Source: Chloroflexota bacterium (GTDB lineage Bacteria; Chloroflexota; UBA4733). Taken from it: 20,954 nucleotides of DNA. The notes under the pieces are model-generated. The model ran no database searches and was not told the DNA's origin. It was given only the letters and a program-made list of their open reading frames with translations. Below are positions 6,472 through 14,667 of the stretch, piece by piece; position 1 is the first letter of the stretch; each line of letters opens with the position of its first letter. Location of the stretch: contig JANWJO010000010.1 in NCBI GenBank assembly GCA_025449435.1, positions 1 through 20,954 on the forward strand, in the 5' to 3' direction. The position numbers and the translations under genes were made by a program.

Positions 6472-8454
6472 CTACGACTCACGCACGTTGATGTACACCG
6501 TCGTGCCACGAGGCACCACCGAGCCGGCGGCAGGCGTCGAGCTCTCGACTGAACCCACCTGAACCGCTTGACTGTGCCCGCTATGGTTGGCAGTAGTCGT
6601 CGTGAGCCCAGCCTGCTGCAAGGTTGCTTGCGCCTGTTGCTCTGGCATGCCAATCACGTTAGGCACAGTGACTACGTCTCCTTGGCTCACGTTGACCGTG
6701 ACGGTACTGCCGGCAGATGCCTGCCCTCCGGCACCCGGCGACTGTGACATGACAGTGCCTGGTGGCGTCGTCGTGCTCGGTTGCCCATTGATCTGGACTT
6801 TAAAGCCGGCGTTCGTCAGTGTGCTCTGAGCACTGGATTGGGTCATCCCCACCACACTGGGCACGGTCAGTTTAGGCGGTCCGCTCGAGGCCACGATGCG
6901 CACCGTCGAACCTTGAGGCACGATGCTGCCAGCCGGTGGGTCTTCACTGACGATCGACCCGGCCGGGACGGTGTTGCTCAACGTGCTGGCCGATTGCGTC
7001 ACGGCGAAGCCGGCGCCGCTTAAGATCGTGATGGCGTCAACCACGGTGTGTCCAGTGACGTCTGGCACCGGAGCGGTGGGTACATTCGGCGTCGGCGTGG
7101 CTTCCGGTGTCGCTGTCGGCGTGGTGGTCGGCGTGGCCTCTGGCGTGGGTGTCGGCGTCTGGGTGGCGGTCGCTGACGGCTGCGCGCTTGCCGTGGCGCC
7201 AATAGTAACTGTGGAATTCGCGTTGGCGGTTTCGGTGGCTCTGGCACCGCTGACGGTGGGTGTCTCGGCGATACCACCGGGCTGGCCCTGCGGCCCGAGT
7301 GTAGCGGTTGGAGGCGGCACGGGTGTTGGTACCCCCGGTGGTAGAGCTGTCGCCGTAGTGGTTGGTGGCGCGGCCAGTACGGCGGGCACAGGGGTTGGCG
7401 ATAGCTGAACGGCCGGCGCCGTTTCGGTGGTCGTGGCGATGCCCGCAATTTGCGCACGGTCAATGGTTGCAAACCGGGTAGCGGCGATGAGTAAGCCAAT
7501 GGCCACGGCAAGCAAGATGGCGACGGTCAGCACCGTACCAAAGGGGAAGGCACCGCGCCGGCCCACACTCCGCGTTAATCCGCGCGAGGGCATGACCGCC
7601 GCTGCTCCGTTGGCTCGCCCCGCGATTGAGCGTGTGAGTGGCGGGACGGCCCCGCTCACCGCTGCTGGAGATGTCGCACCAGCACCAGTAGCAGCAGTCG
7701 CGACTGGGGCGTACACACGCGTTGCCAGTTGGGCTGCACCGCGATAGTCGGCCAGCGACTGTCGCAACGCGGCCAGCGTACGGATGGAGGCGCCGCGCGA
7801 GGCACACGCTGCGAGGACGATCGTTTGCAGGGTAATCGGCAGCCCTGGCGGCAAATCTGCTGGCTTGCTTATGACACGCGACGGATCGAACGAGCCTGGC
7901 GGCTGAGTGGCTGCGACGACAACCGTTGCCACCGCTTTCACCAGGTTCTGTTCGGAATCACCCGGTTCGGCTACTGGGGTAGGTCCAAGAGCTTGATGCG
8001 ACAACAAATTGATCAGTTTGACGTGCGAGCCGCCGCGCATGAGCACGTTGGCACTGTCGAATGGCTCTACAGCCAGGTCCCGCTGGAGTGCCGCCGACAG
8101 GGCGGTACACAGGTCCAGTCCCAAATCGACGGCGCCTGCCGGTTGGAAGCTCGGACCCTGCTTCAGGCGCGTCGCCAGAGTACTCTCGTTGAGAGGCTCC
8201 AATATGGCAAACGGTGCGCCGTCCACCTCACCGGTGTCGTAGACCGTTGCCAGGTTCTCATGGTTGACGACCGCCAAGGTGCGGGCGCGCTGTAAGAACT
8301 GCGCGCGGAAGTCCTCACTGGTGGAGTGCACCACTTCAACGCAGACGGGACGGCCCAGGTGCTGGTCATACCCCTCGTAGACCCTTTTGACCGCGTCTTC
8401 GGACAGCAGTGTGCGCAACTCGTAGCGACCGAGCAGCGGTACCTCGGCGCCCAA
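6472..8454 (-). CDS. Membrane pseudokinase with three PASTA domains (PknB-like, catalytically dead)
   Basis: A 660-residue protein with the layout of a PknB/Stk-type receptor kinase. A kinase-like domain covers about 6-240, a single transmembrane helix about 304-327, a Thr/Pro-rich linker about 340-460, and three PASTA domains about 460-525, 529-590 and 595-660. PASTA domains bind peptidoglycan or lipid II outside the cell. The kinase part has lost key residues: the glycine-rich loop is replaced (LSEDAVKRV, 17-25), the ATP-binding Lys of VAIK is Glu40 (VCVEVV), HRD is QRD at 124-126, and the DFG site reads LINL. It should therefore not phosphorylate targets and may be a scaffold or sensor for wall synthesis. 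The start is a TTG at 8454 with GAGGG five bases upstream; a stop codon lies shortly upstream in frame, so no longer form is possible. No active kinase or phosphatase gene is adjacent. Confidence 0.93.
   Translation of the reverse strand: MGAEVPLLGRYELRTLLSEDAVKRVYEGYDQHLGRPVCVEVVHSTSEDFRAQFLQRARTLAVVNHENLATVYDTGEVDGAPFAILEPLNESTLATRLKQGPSFQPAGAVDLGLDLCTALSAALQRDLAVEPFDSANVLMRGGSHVKLINLLSHQALGPTPVAEPGDSEQNLVKAVATVVVAATQPPGSFDPSRVISKPADLPPGLPITLQTIVLAACASRGASIRTLAALRQSLADYRGAAQLATRVYAPVATAATGAGATSPAAVSGAVPPLTRSIAGRANGAAAVMPSRGLTRSVGRRGAFPFGTVLTVAILLAVAIGLLIAATRFATIDRAQIAGIATTTETAPAVQLSPTPVPAVLAAPPTTTATALPPGVPTPVPPPTATLGPQGQPGGIAETPTVSGARATETANANSTVTIGATASAQPSATATQTPTPTPEATPTTTPTATPEATPTPNVPTAPVPDVTGHTVVDAITILSGAGFAVTQSASTLSNTVPAGSIVSEDPPAGSIVPQGSTVRIVASSGPPKLTVPSVVGMTQSSAQSTLTNAGFKVQINGQPSTTTPPGTVMSQSPGAGGQASAGSTVTVNVSQGDVVTVPNVIGMPEQQAQATLQQAGLTTTTANHSGHSQAVQVGSVESSTPAAGSVVPRGTTVYINVRES
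7065..7175 (-). repeat. Low-complexity Thr/Pro repeat coding for the extracellular linker
   Basis: The segment is made of short degenerate units that encode Thr-Pro and Ala-Thr-Pro repeats (for example TPTPTPEATPTTTPTATPEA). On the plus strand it appears as recurring GGCGT and GGTGTCGG units. Such stretches are prone to length change by slippage. They usually act as flexible, possibly glycosylated stalks between membrane and PASTA domains. Confidence 0.7.
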
Positions 8455-8492
8455 GCATCCCTCTTTTCAGGAAATCACATCAACTCAGCCGT

Positions 8493-8513
8493 TACCGGCG
8501 CGACCAACCGGTA
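8493..8513 (-). other. Small inverted repeat in the pseudokinase leader
   Basis: TACCGG at 8493-8498 and CCGGTA at 8508-8513 form a perfect 6-bp stem with a nine-base loop, 39 bases before the TTG start. It may be a leader hairpin or a protein-binding site. It is short enough to be chance. Confidence 0.3.
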
Positions 8514-8550
8514 GCGAGCAGGCGCGCCCGAGGCCCACCGTCTGGCCGTA

Positions 8551-8556
8551 ATTGTA
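8551..8556 (-). promoter_or_regulatory. Putative -10 box of the PASTA pseudokinase gene
   Basis: The minus strand reads TACAAT within GGTACAGGTACAAT, a short direct repeat of GTACA. No matching -35 hexamer is seen. The implied leader is about 90 bases and contains the inverted repeat at 8493-8513. Confidence 0.35.
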
Positions 8557-8735
8557 CCTGTACCCCAAGCAAACCTGCACGCAAGCGATCGTGCGGTATT
8601 TTATCCAGTAAGCGCCCAGCGTATTCTATGGGGACACCGGCTGTCCTTCCCATCGGTATGTACGCGCGCTCCGGCCCCAAAGTTCCAGAGAGTTAGGTTG
8701 CGTTGGCGCTCCCGCAGCGGTGAATGAGGCTGTCG

Positions 8736-8741
8736 TACAAT
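8736..8741 (+). promoter_or_regulatory. Putative -10 box of the HAD-tsaC operon
   Basis: TACAAT lies 21 bases before the TTG at 8763, giving a short leader with the Shine-Dalgarno GGGAG. Its position argues against the upstream ATG at 8724 as start. The -35 region is not recognisable. Confidence 0.4.
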
Positions 8742-8762
8742 GCCGCGCGAGGGAGAACCGCC

Positions 8763-9566
8763 TTGACCTATAAACTGCTTGCCATGGACCTGGATGGCAC
8801 GCTCATTGGCAACGACCTGGTGATCAGCGACAGGGTACAGCGGGCGGTCGCGCAAGCGGCCAGCGCAGGAGTGCGGCCAACGCTGGCCACCGGCAGGATG
8901 TTCCAGGCCAGCATGCCGTTCGCCTCATTGCTCAAGATAACGGCCCCACTCATCTGCTACCAAGGCGCTATGATCCGCGACCCCGTATCGGGTGAGACGT
9001 TGTTCCATCTTCCCGTTCCGCTTGATGCCGCCCGTGAGGCAATTGCCGAGGCTGAGCGCTTGGGCCACGTCGCATTGGGCTACGTCGATGACTGGGTGTA
9101 TGCCGGACCGGATAGCCCGGAAGCCAGGTTCTACGCCAAGCACTCGCAGGTGCAGCCGCGTTTTGTGGGCAACCTGCTCGACTGGTTGAAGGAACCACCC
9201 ACCAAGTTGGTGATCGTTACGACCGAAGACCAGACGGATGCCAACGTTCGTCACTTCCGTGAGCTGTTTGGGTCCCGATTGAACGTCACAAAGTCCTATC
9301 CGCTGTTTACCGAGGTCATTCATCCCAGCGTTTCCAAGGGCGCCGCACTGGCGCGGCTAGCCGAATTGCTGCAAGTTGAGCAGGCCGAGGTCGTGGCCCT
9401 CGGTGACAACCTCAACGACCAGGACATGGTGGCCTACGCGGGTTTAGGCATCGCCATGGGCAACGGCGCCAGCAGCGTCAAGGCCGTTGCCAAGTGGGTG
9501 ACGGCGTCCCAAGCAGACGATGGTGTTGCGGTTGCCATCGAACAGCGCGTGCTAGGTCGTCCCTGA
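8763..9566 (+). CDS. Cof-type HAD-superfamily hydrolase (sugar-phosphate phosphatase-like)
   Basis: A 267-residue cytoplasmic phosphatase of the haloacid dehalogenase superfamily, subclass IIB. Motif I is MDLDGTL with Asp9 (nucleophile) and Asp11 (acid/base). Motif II is the Thr of TLATGR. Motif III is Lys192 in SVSKGAAL, and motif IV is GDNLND at 214-219 with Asp215 and Asp219 for magnesium. The cap lies between motifs II and III, as in Cof/YidA proteins, which hydrolyse sugar phosphates, FMN or similar small molecules. TTG at 8763 is favoured: it has GGGAG eight bases upstream, and the likely -10 box at 8736 lies downstream of the alternative ATG at 8724. The tsaC gene follows after nine bases, so they are probably co-transcribed. 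The physiological substrate is unknown. Confidence 0.92.
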   Translation: MTYKLLAMDLDGTLIGNDLVISDRVQRAVAQAASAGVRPTLATGRMFQASMPFASLLKITAPLICYQGAMIRDPVSGETLFHLPVPLDAAREAIAEAERLGHVALGYVDDWVYAGPDSPEARFYAKHSQVQPRFVGNLLDWLKEPPTKLVIVTTEDQTDANVRHFRELFGSRLNVTKSYPLFTEVIHPSVSKGAALARLAELLQVEQAEVVALGDNLNDQDMVAYAGLGIAMGNGASSVKAVAKWVTASQADDGVAVAIEQRVLGRP

Positions 9567-9575
9567 GGCGAGAGT

Positions 9576-10190
9576 ATGACGGTCGTGTTGCAAGCGAGGG
9601 ACGCTACTGGAGAGCTTGAGGCTGAATCTATTCGCCTAGCGGTGGATGCGCTACGCCGGGGGGAACTCGTTATCGTGCCAACGGACACGGTCTACGGCAT
9701 CGCTGCCGATAGTGCCAACCCGGTAGCTATCGCGCGGCTGTACACCGCCAAGGAACGGCCAAATGATAAAAGCATTCCCTTGCTGGCCGCGTCGCCGGCG
9801 CAAGCCGCTGCCGTTGCCGATTTAACGGGCGACCTCACGCAGCGTTTGATCGACAGGTGGTGGCCGGGTCCACTCACCGTGGTCGTCAATGCAACCGAAA
9901 CGATTGGTCCCTGTGTGGTTGCGGCGGATGGCAGCGTGGCCGTGCGCGTGCCGGCCGACAGCGTGCCGCGATCATTAGCGCAAGCACTGGGACGGCCAAT
10001 TGCAGCAACGAGCGCAAATAAAAGCGGGCAGCCGCCAGCGCTGTCGTGCACAAACGCTGTCGAAACGCTCGGCCCTTGGGTTGCCGTGGCACTTGACGGT
10101 GGTGTGATCGAACAGGGCCAGGCGAGCACCGTCGCGGACTGCCGGGGAGAAGCGCCCGTCGTGCTCCGGCAAGGCGCAGCGATCGTTTAG
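9576..10190 (+). CDS. tsaC: L-threonylcarbamoyladenylate synthase (Sua5/YrdC/YwlC family)
   Basis: A 204-residue cytoplasmic enzyme that joins threonine, bicarbonate and ATP to make threonylcarbamoyl-AMP, the donor for t6A at position 37 of ANN-decoding tRNAs. The YrdC fold shows PTDTVYG at 35-41, KERPNDK at 59-65 (nucleotide-binding Lys/Arg), WPGPLT at 96-101, RVP at 124-126, SANKSG at 146-151 and a late STV. It is the short TsaC type without the C-terminal Sua5 domain. ATG at 9576 has GAGGCGAG upstream and lies nine bases after the HAD gene. Its stop overlaps the stop of the convergent MFS gene by four bases. The partner genes tsaB, tsaD and tsaE are not in the window. Identification is secure. 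Confidence 0.96.
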   Translation: MTVVLQARDATGELEAESIRLAVDALRRGELVIVPTDTVYGIAADSANPVAIARLYTAKERPNDKSIPLLAASPAQAAAVADLTGDLTQRLIDRWWPGPLTVVVNATETIGPCVVAADGSVAVRVPADSVPRSLAQALGRPIAATSANKSGQPPALSCTNAVETLGPWVAVALDGGVIEQGQASTVADCRGEAPVVLRQGAAIV

Positions 10191-11431
10191 GTCGCGTCCT
10201 TGCTGCGTGGCTGTGGCAAGATTTGCTCCTCTGGCGGCCGCACGTGCCGGAACGTAAACAGGAGCGCCAGGTCATACACGATTTTTAGTCCTCCGGCCAG
10301 CAGAAATGGGATGCCTACAGCGGGAACCGCCAGCGTGACCCCAGAAAGCGCCGGTGCAATGGCCGAGGCGGACGTGCGTGCCACCGCGGTAATGCTAGCG
10401 ACGGCCGCGCGTTCGCTCGGCGCGACGATCGCCATGGTGTACGACTGCCTGGTCGGCACATCCAGTTGGGACAGCGTTTGCCGGATGAGGAACAACGCGA
10501 CAGCGAACGGGGCGCCGGGCACGAGTGGCACTAGCATCAAGAGGACGTTAGATGGCAGATGCGTAAACACCATCGTATTCAACAGACCGATGCGCTTGGC
10601 GAGCGGTGCCGCGGCCAGGAATGAGCCTGCTGCACAGAGATTGGCGCCGAACAACAGCGGGCCGAGCGTTGCCAGCGAGAAACCATAGCGGGCGCTAAAC
10701 CAGTACGCAATGATGGCCTGTACGACCAGGCCGCCGGCGAAGGAATCTAGCGCGAACAATAGGGCCAGTTTGGCGATGATGCCGGTCGCCCTGTGCCTGT
10801 CAACGTTCAAAGCTGGAGCGTGTTCTGACGTGACTTCGACGCCAGCTGACAGCCGGAGATAAACCGAAAGCAAGGCGACGGCCATACCCAGGTAGGTCCA
10901 TAGCAAGATGCGGTAGGTGGCTGCGTCGCTGGCGCCCAACAACACCGGCGCAGCCGCAAACAGCGCACCAAACGCGCTGGCTAGCGCTCCTGTGAGGTTA
11001 TATAGTGCAAACACATGGGTGCGGCGGCCCGTTGGGTGCAAATCGGGGAGCACTGCCTGCTCAATGGCCAGGAACGGCCCAGAGTCCTTCCCTGCGGGAC
11101 TCATGGACCCCACGGCCAGCGCCACTGCCATGACAGCCACGTTTGTGGTCAGCAGCAAGATGGTCGCTGCCGCGATCATGAGTGCGGCGCAGCCGCGCAG
11201 CACACGGCGGCGGCCCAACGAACCCGAGTGTGCGCCGAGCAATAGCGTACTCACGGCGCCGCCTGCGAGCGCCACAGCAAACATCACGCCGATCGCGGTC
11301 GAGCTCAATCCCAGGTGGGCCAGATACACACCGAACATCGTCGCAAGAAAGCCGAACGCGAAGGAGCGAATGGCCACGGCGCCGAAGATCAACCGGCTGT
11401 CGTGACGGTGTTGTTTCACGGCGTTAACCAC
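10187..11431 (-). CDS. Major facilitator superfamily transporter, substrate unknown
   Basis: A roughly 414-residue protein with about twelve hydrophobic helices and the MFS loop 2-3 motif reduced to GAHSGSLGRRRV. The second half holds a well-kept stretch, DVPTRQSYTMAIV followed by APSERAAVASI, that recurs in a family of uncharacterised bacterial MFS permeases. This suggests a sugar or drug exporter rather than a nutrient importer, but the substrate cannot be told. GTG at 11431 is chosen because AGGAGA lies six bases upstream; a TTG at 11452 is possible. It follows the flavoprotein gene after 47 bases on the same strand, so the two may share a transcript. It ends by overlapping the end of tsaC. 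Confidence 0.88.
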   Translation of the reverse strand: MVNAVKQHRHDSRLIFGAVAIRSFAFGFLATMFGVYLAHLGLSSTAIGVMFAVALAGGAVSTLLLGAHSGSLGRRRVLRGCAALMIAAATILLLTTNVAVMAVALAVGSMSPAGKDSGPFLAIEQAVLPDLHPTGRRTHVFALYNLTGALASAFGALFAAAPVLLGASDAATYRILLWTYLGMAVALLSVYLRLSAGVEVTSEHAPALNVDRHRATGIIAKLALLFALDSFAGGLVVQAIIAYWFSARYGFSLATLGPLLFGANLCAAGSFLAAAPLAKRIGLLNTMVFTHLPSNVLLMLVPLVPGAPFAVALFLIRQTLSQLDVPTRQSYTMAIVAPSERAAVASITAVARTSASAIAPALSGVTLAVPAVGIPFLLAGGLKIVYDLALLFTFRHVRPPEEQILPQPRSKDAT

Positions 11432-11478
11432 CTGGGATCTCCTGCACTCCAAGGCGGTCGCCGTTCGGTAGCCTCCAC

Positions 11479-12738
11479 TTACGTGAGGTCGAGCAATGCT
11501 TCCTTCGGCCCCTCGATGGGGTCACCCGATTTGATGAGGTGCATGAGCTTGGCCCGGCCCTTGAGCTCGCCAATGAACGCGCCTCCCACCAGCTTGCCAT
11601 CCTGAAAGAACAGCCGCCGATAGGTGCGCGCTGCGTGATCGCAGCGCTGAACGGTGTCCAGGCCAGACCCCTCCTCGCCGGTAAGGCCCATCACGCTCAT
11701 CTTGGTATCGAACAGGGTACTCGTGTACACCGGAATGTCCACGAACGGCTCGCGCCTACCCAGCATGTTCAGCGCCGCGCGCCGGCCATGCGCGATCGAG
11801 TTGGCCCACGTCCCGAGGCGGTGATGGCGGCCGATGCACACGTCAAAAAACTCCGCTACGTCGCCGGCCGCGTACACGTCGGGGACGTTGGTCTCCAGAA
11901 ACTCGTTGGTGATAATGCCCGTCTTGCATTCCACCACGGTATCTTTGAGAAAGCCGGTGTACATATTTAGCCCAAGGCCACAGCACACCATATCGGCCGG
12001 CACTGTCTGGCCAGAGGTGGTTACCACGCCGGTCACGGCGCCATTGCTGCGCGAGACGCTGGCAATCTCTTCGCCGTGAATGACGGTGACGCCATGCGAC
12101 TCGGCGATTTGGTCGACCAGCGCGCCTCCCTCAGGGTCTATCGTGCGGTGCAAAAAGCGAGGGCCCCGCATAATCCAGGTGGTTGGCACCTTACGCAAGG
12201 CAAAGGCATCGGTAAGCTCGTAGGAAATGTAGCTTCCACCGATCGTCGCGATCGACTTGGCCTCATAGGCCGCAGCTGAGATCCCTTTGGAATCGTCCAG
12301 CGTCTGAAAGTAGTGAATGTGCTCGCAGCTATCAGAACCGGGCACCGTCATGTGGCGGGGCGTGCCACCCGTGGCAATGAGGAGCTTGTCATACGGGATC
12401 GTTTCGCCAGCATCGGTGGTTACGGTCTTGGCTTCCACGTCCACCGCGGTGACCCAGGTCGACAAGCGAACGTCGATGCCGAGTTTGGCTTGGTGTTCGG
12501 GCGTTCGCATCATCACCTTTTGCTCGGTGGCCTGGAGCTTGATGAACGGCGGCAGCGAGACTCGGTTGTACAGTACGTAGGGTTCGCCAGAGATGAGGGT
12601 TACGGAAGTTGAGGGATCCTGCTTACGCAACGTTTCGGCACAGGTCGTACCCGCGGCTCCGTTCCCGATGATGACATAGCGGACGGGCTTGTCGCTGGGA
12701 GAGCCGTTGCCTAAAGGCTGCGGAGGCGCAGCGGCCAT
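11479..12738 (-). CDS. FAD-dependent pyridine nucleotide-disulfide-type oxidoreductase (NirB/rubredoxin reductase-like)
   Basis: A 419-residue flavoprotein of the class that includes rubredoxin reductases and the N-terminal part of assimilatory nitrite reductase NirB. The FAD-binding G25-x-G27-x-x-G30 follows a first beta strand. The IATGG (121-125) and YAAGDVAE motifs of the second FAD contact are present. The NAD(P)H-binding loop is unusual: it reads G167-G-S-Y-I-S172, so two of the three glycines of GxGxxG are serine. The following strand ends in MRGPR rather than an acidic residue, which points to NADPH if a nucleotide is bound. There is no siroheme, iron-sulfur or rubredoxin domain. ATG at 12738 is preferred (AGGA nine bases upstream). 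It is divergent from mutL. A redox partner is not visible. Confidence 0.88.
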   Translation of the reverse strand: MAAAPPQPLGNGSPSDKPVRYVIIGNGAAGTTCAETLRKQDPSTSVTLISGEPYVLYNRVSLPPFIKLQATEQKVMMRTPEHQAKLGIDVRLSTWVTAVDVEAKTVTTDAGETIPYDKLLIATGGTPRHMTVPGSDSCEHIHYFQTLDDSKGISAAAYEAKSIATIGGSYISYELTDAFALRKVPTTWIMRGPRFLHRTIDPEGGALVDQIAESHGVTVIHGEEIASVSRSNGAVTGVVTTSGQTVPADMVCCGLGLNMYTGFLKDTVVECKTGIITNEFLETNVPDVYAAGDVAEFFDVCIGRHHRLGTWANSIAHGRRAALNMLGRREPFVDIPVYTSTLFDTKMSVMGLTGEEGSGLDTVQRCDHAARTYRRLFFQDGKLVGGAFIGELKGRAKLMHLIKSGDPIEGPKEALLDLT

Positions 12739-12872
12739 GGTTATGCGTCCTGCTTTCACAATGAGAGAGTGACGGCGGTCATCACCACGCTGTGCCAACC
12801 TCACATACTGTAACGCTCACAAACAAGTGCTTCGCAGCACCCGGCCAGTGTCGAGGACGGCATCCAGCGCGG

Positions 12873-12878
12873 TACAGT
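12873..12878 (+). promoter_or_regulatory. Putative -10 box of the mutL-miaA operon
   Basis: TACAGT lies 31 bases before the GTG start of mutL. Upstream TCGAGG at 12851-12856 is a poor -35 with a 16-base spacer. A TACAGT also occurs on the minus strand at 12807-12812, facing the flavoprotein gene. Confidence 0.3.
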
Positions 12879-12908
12879 TGGCACAAACCAATTCGACAGG
12901 AGCGCCCG

Positions 12909-14666
12909 GTGGTCATCCACACGCTTGCGCCGGAGGTGGCCGCGCAGATCGCCGCTGGCGAAGTGGTCGAGCGTCCAGCATCAGTGGTGAAAGAACTGGT
13001 CGAGAACTCTATCGACGCTGGTGCCACGTCCATCACGGTGGAAGCAGAGGAAGGTGGCCGCCGGCTCATTCGTGTGAGCGACGACGGCACGGGGATCGAC
13101 GCACAAGAATTGTCGCTGGCGTTCGCAGCTCACGCCACCAGCAAGCTCAACCGTCTGGACGACCTTGATAACTTGGTCACGCTGGGCTTTCGCGGCGAGG
13201 CGTTACACAGCATCGGTGCGGTGAGCACCACCGAGATCGTGAGCCGCACCGCTACTGGCAATGCTGCAATGGTGCGTGTGGAGGCGAGCGATCTCACCGA
13301 AAATGGCAGCGCTGCGCGGGCTGTCGGCACGACGGTCTCGGTGCGCGGCTTGTTCCGTCCGGTGCCAGCACGCTTCAAGTTCTTGCGCTCGATTCCGGCC
13401 GAGCAGTCCCGCATGCAAGCGGTCGTGACCGCCTATGCTCTCGCCAACCCGGCCATACGATTCGCGCTCAGCTTTGACGGCCGGGAGTCGTTTTACTCCA
13501 ATGGATCCGGAGACCTACTCGATGTGCTGAGGGCTGCCTACGGCGATAACGCTGCGCAGTTGCTACCCTTGCGCCGGGAGGCAGGGCACGGCGGCATCGC
13601 TATAGACGGGTTCATCAGTTCTCCGGCATTGACCAGGGCGACACGAGAGCACATCTGGCTGTTTGTCAACGGGCGGTGGATACAGCATCGCGGCATTGTT
13701 TCCACCATCGAAGCGGCATATCGCTCGCTCCTCCAAGTTGGTCGCCATCCCCTTGTCATTCTGCGCATCCAGCTGCCACCGGCACATGTCGACGTGAACG
13801 TCCACCCAACCAAGGCGGAAATTCGCTTTCAACACGAGCGCGAGGTGGCCGGAGCAGTATTTAATTCCATTCAAGCGGTGCTCTTGGCGCATCCAATGTC
13901 GCCCGAAGTCGTCCTGTCGGCGGAGCCTGCAAGCTGGCCAGATGCGTACAGCTCTGACAGCAGCCAGGAAATGCCTAACGTACCTGTCGAGGATGACCGC
14001 CAGCCAGCACAGAACGGGCCAGCGCCGAGCGACCAACCAACATGGTCGCCACCAGTTGGCCTGGCTGCTCCACCTCGCACTGTGCCATTTCCCCGCATGC
14101 CGGTGCTCCGAGTGTTAGGACAGGTCGATCGCAGTTACATCATCAGCGAAGGTCCAGAGGGCCTGTACATGATCGACCAGCACGCTGCACACGAGCGCAT
14201 TGTGTATGACCGGCTGCGCGCCGCCCAACGCGACGGCGCGACGCCGCAGTACCTGTTAGAGCCGGCGGTGGTGCAACTCAGCGCCGATGCCTTCGCCGCC
14301 TTTCGGAAACAGAGCCAGTTGTTGTTGAATGTTGGCTTCATCGTAGAAGGGTTTGGCGGTACGAGTGTGTTGCTGCGGGCAACCCCCGTTGGGCTGAGCG
14401 GTGAGGACCCGCGGGCGATCCTCGTCGACATCCTCGATGAGATGGTGTCGGAGTTTCGTGGCGGCGTCACCTACGCTGAAGCGGCGCTATGGAGCGTGGC
14501 GTGCCGGTCGGCGATCAAGGCCGGTCAGCAGTTGTCGCACGAGGAAATGACAGAGCTGGTGCGACAGCTCGAGGCAACCTCCTCACCGCAAACGTGCGCG
14601 CACGGCCGGCCCACCATGATCCACGTGAGTGTCAACCAGCTCGAGCGACAATTTGGCCGGAAGTAG
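12909..14666 (+). CDS. mutL: DNA mismatch repair protein MutL
   Basis: A 585-residue repair protein that links MutS mismatch recognition to strand removal. The N-terminal GHKL ATPase shows VKELVENSIDAG (motif I), SDDGTGI (motif II) and TLGFRGEAL (motif III). The linker is about residues 335-405, and the C-terminal dimerisation/endonuclease domain about 406-585. That domain has DQHAAHE at 423-429, then Asp434 where endonuclease-type MutL normally has Glu (DQHA-x2-E-x4-E). The companion motifs ACRSAIKAG, CAHGRP and the terminal QLERQFGRK are present, so it is probably a nicking MutL. GTG at 12909 has AGGAG six bases upstream and leads directly into IHTLAPEVAAQIAAGEVVERP. miaA follows at once, a common bacterial arrangement. 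mutS is not in the window. Confidence 0.97.
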   Translation: MVIHTLAPEVAAQIAAGEVVERPASVVKELVENSIDAGATSITVEAEEGGRRLIRVSDDGTGIDAQELSLAFAAHATSKLNRLDDLDNLVTLGFRGEALHSIGAVSTTEIVSRTATGNAAMVRVEASDLTENGSAARAVGTTVSVRGLFRPVPARFKFLRSIPAEQSRMQAVVTAYALANPAIRFALSFDGRESFYSNGSGDLLDVLRAAYGDNAAQLLPLRREAGHGGIAIDGFISSPALTRATREHIWLFVNGRWIQHRGIVSTIEAAYRSLLQVGRHPLVILRIQLPPAHVDVNVHPTKAEIRFQHEREVAGAVFNSIQAVLLAHPMSPEVVLSAEPASWPDAYSSDSSQEMPNVPVEDDRQPAQNGPAPSDQPTWSPPVGLAAPPRTVPFPRMPVLRVLGQVDRSYIISEGPEGLYMIDQHAAHERIVYDRLRAAQRDGATPQYLLEPAVVQLSADAFAAFRKQSQLLLNVGFIVEGFGGTSVLLRATPVGLSGEDPRAILVDILDEMVSEFRGGVTYAEAALWSVACRSAIKAGQQLSHEEMTELVRQLEATSSPQTCAHGRPTMIHVSVNQLERQFGRK

Positions 14667-14667
14667 C

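Larger units (their letters stand above)
8455..8762. other. 308-base divergent intergenic region with promoters, no gene seen
   Basis: This stretch separates the pseudokinase (minus) from the HAD gene (plus). It holds TACAAT boxes for each direction (8551-8556 minus, 8736-8741 plus) and a perfect 6-bp inverted repeat TACCGG/CCGGTA at 8493-8498 and 8508-8513. That repeat would fall in the 5' leader of the pseudokinase mRNA. Short open frames here have no Shine-Dalgarno or family signature. No tRNA, riboswitch or terminator was recognised. Confidence 0.6.

Noticed and set aside
6923..7408. Plus-strand Val/Gly-rich open frame
   Set aside because: It is the reverse of the Thr/Pro linker of the PASTA protein; its low complexity comes from the repeat.
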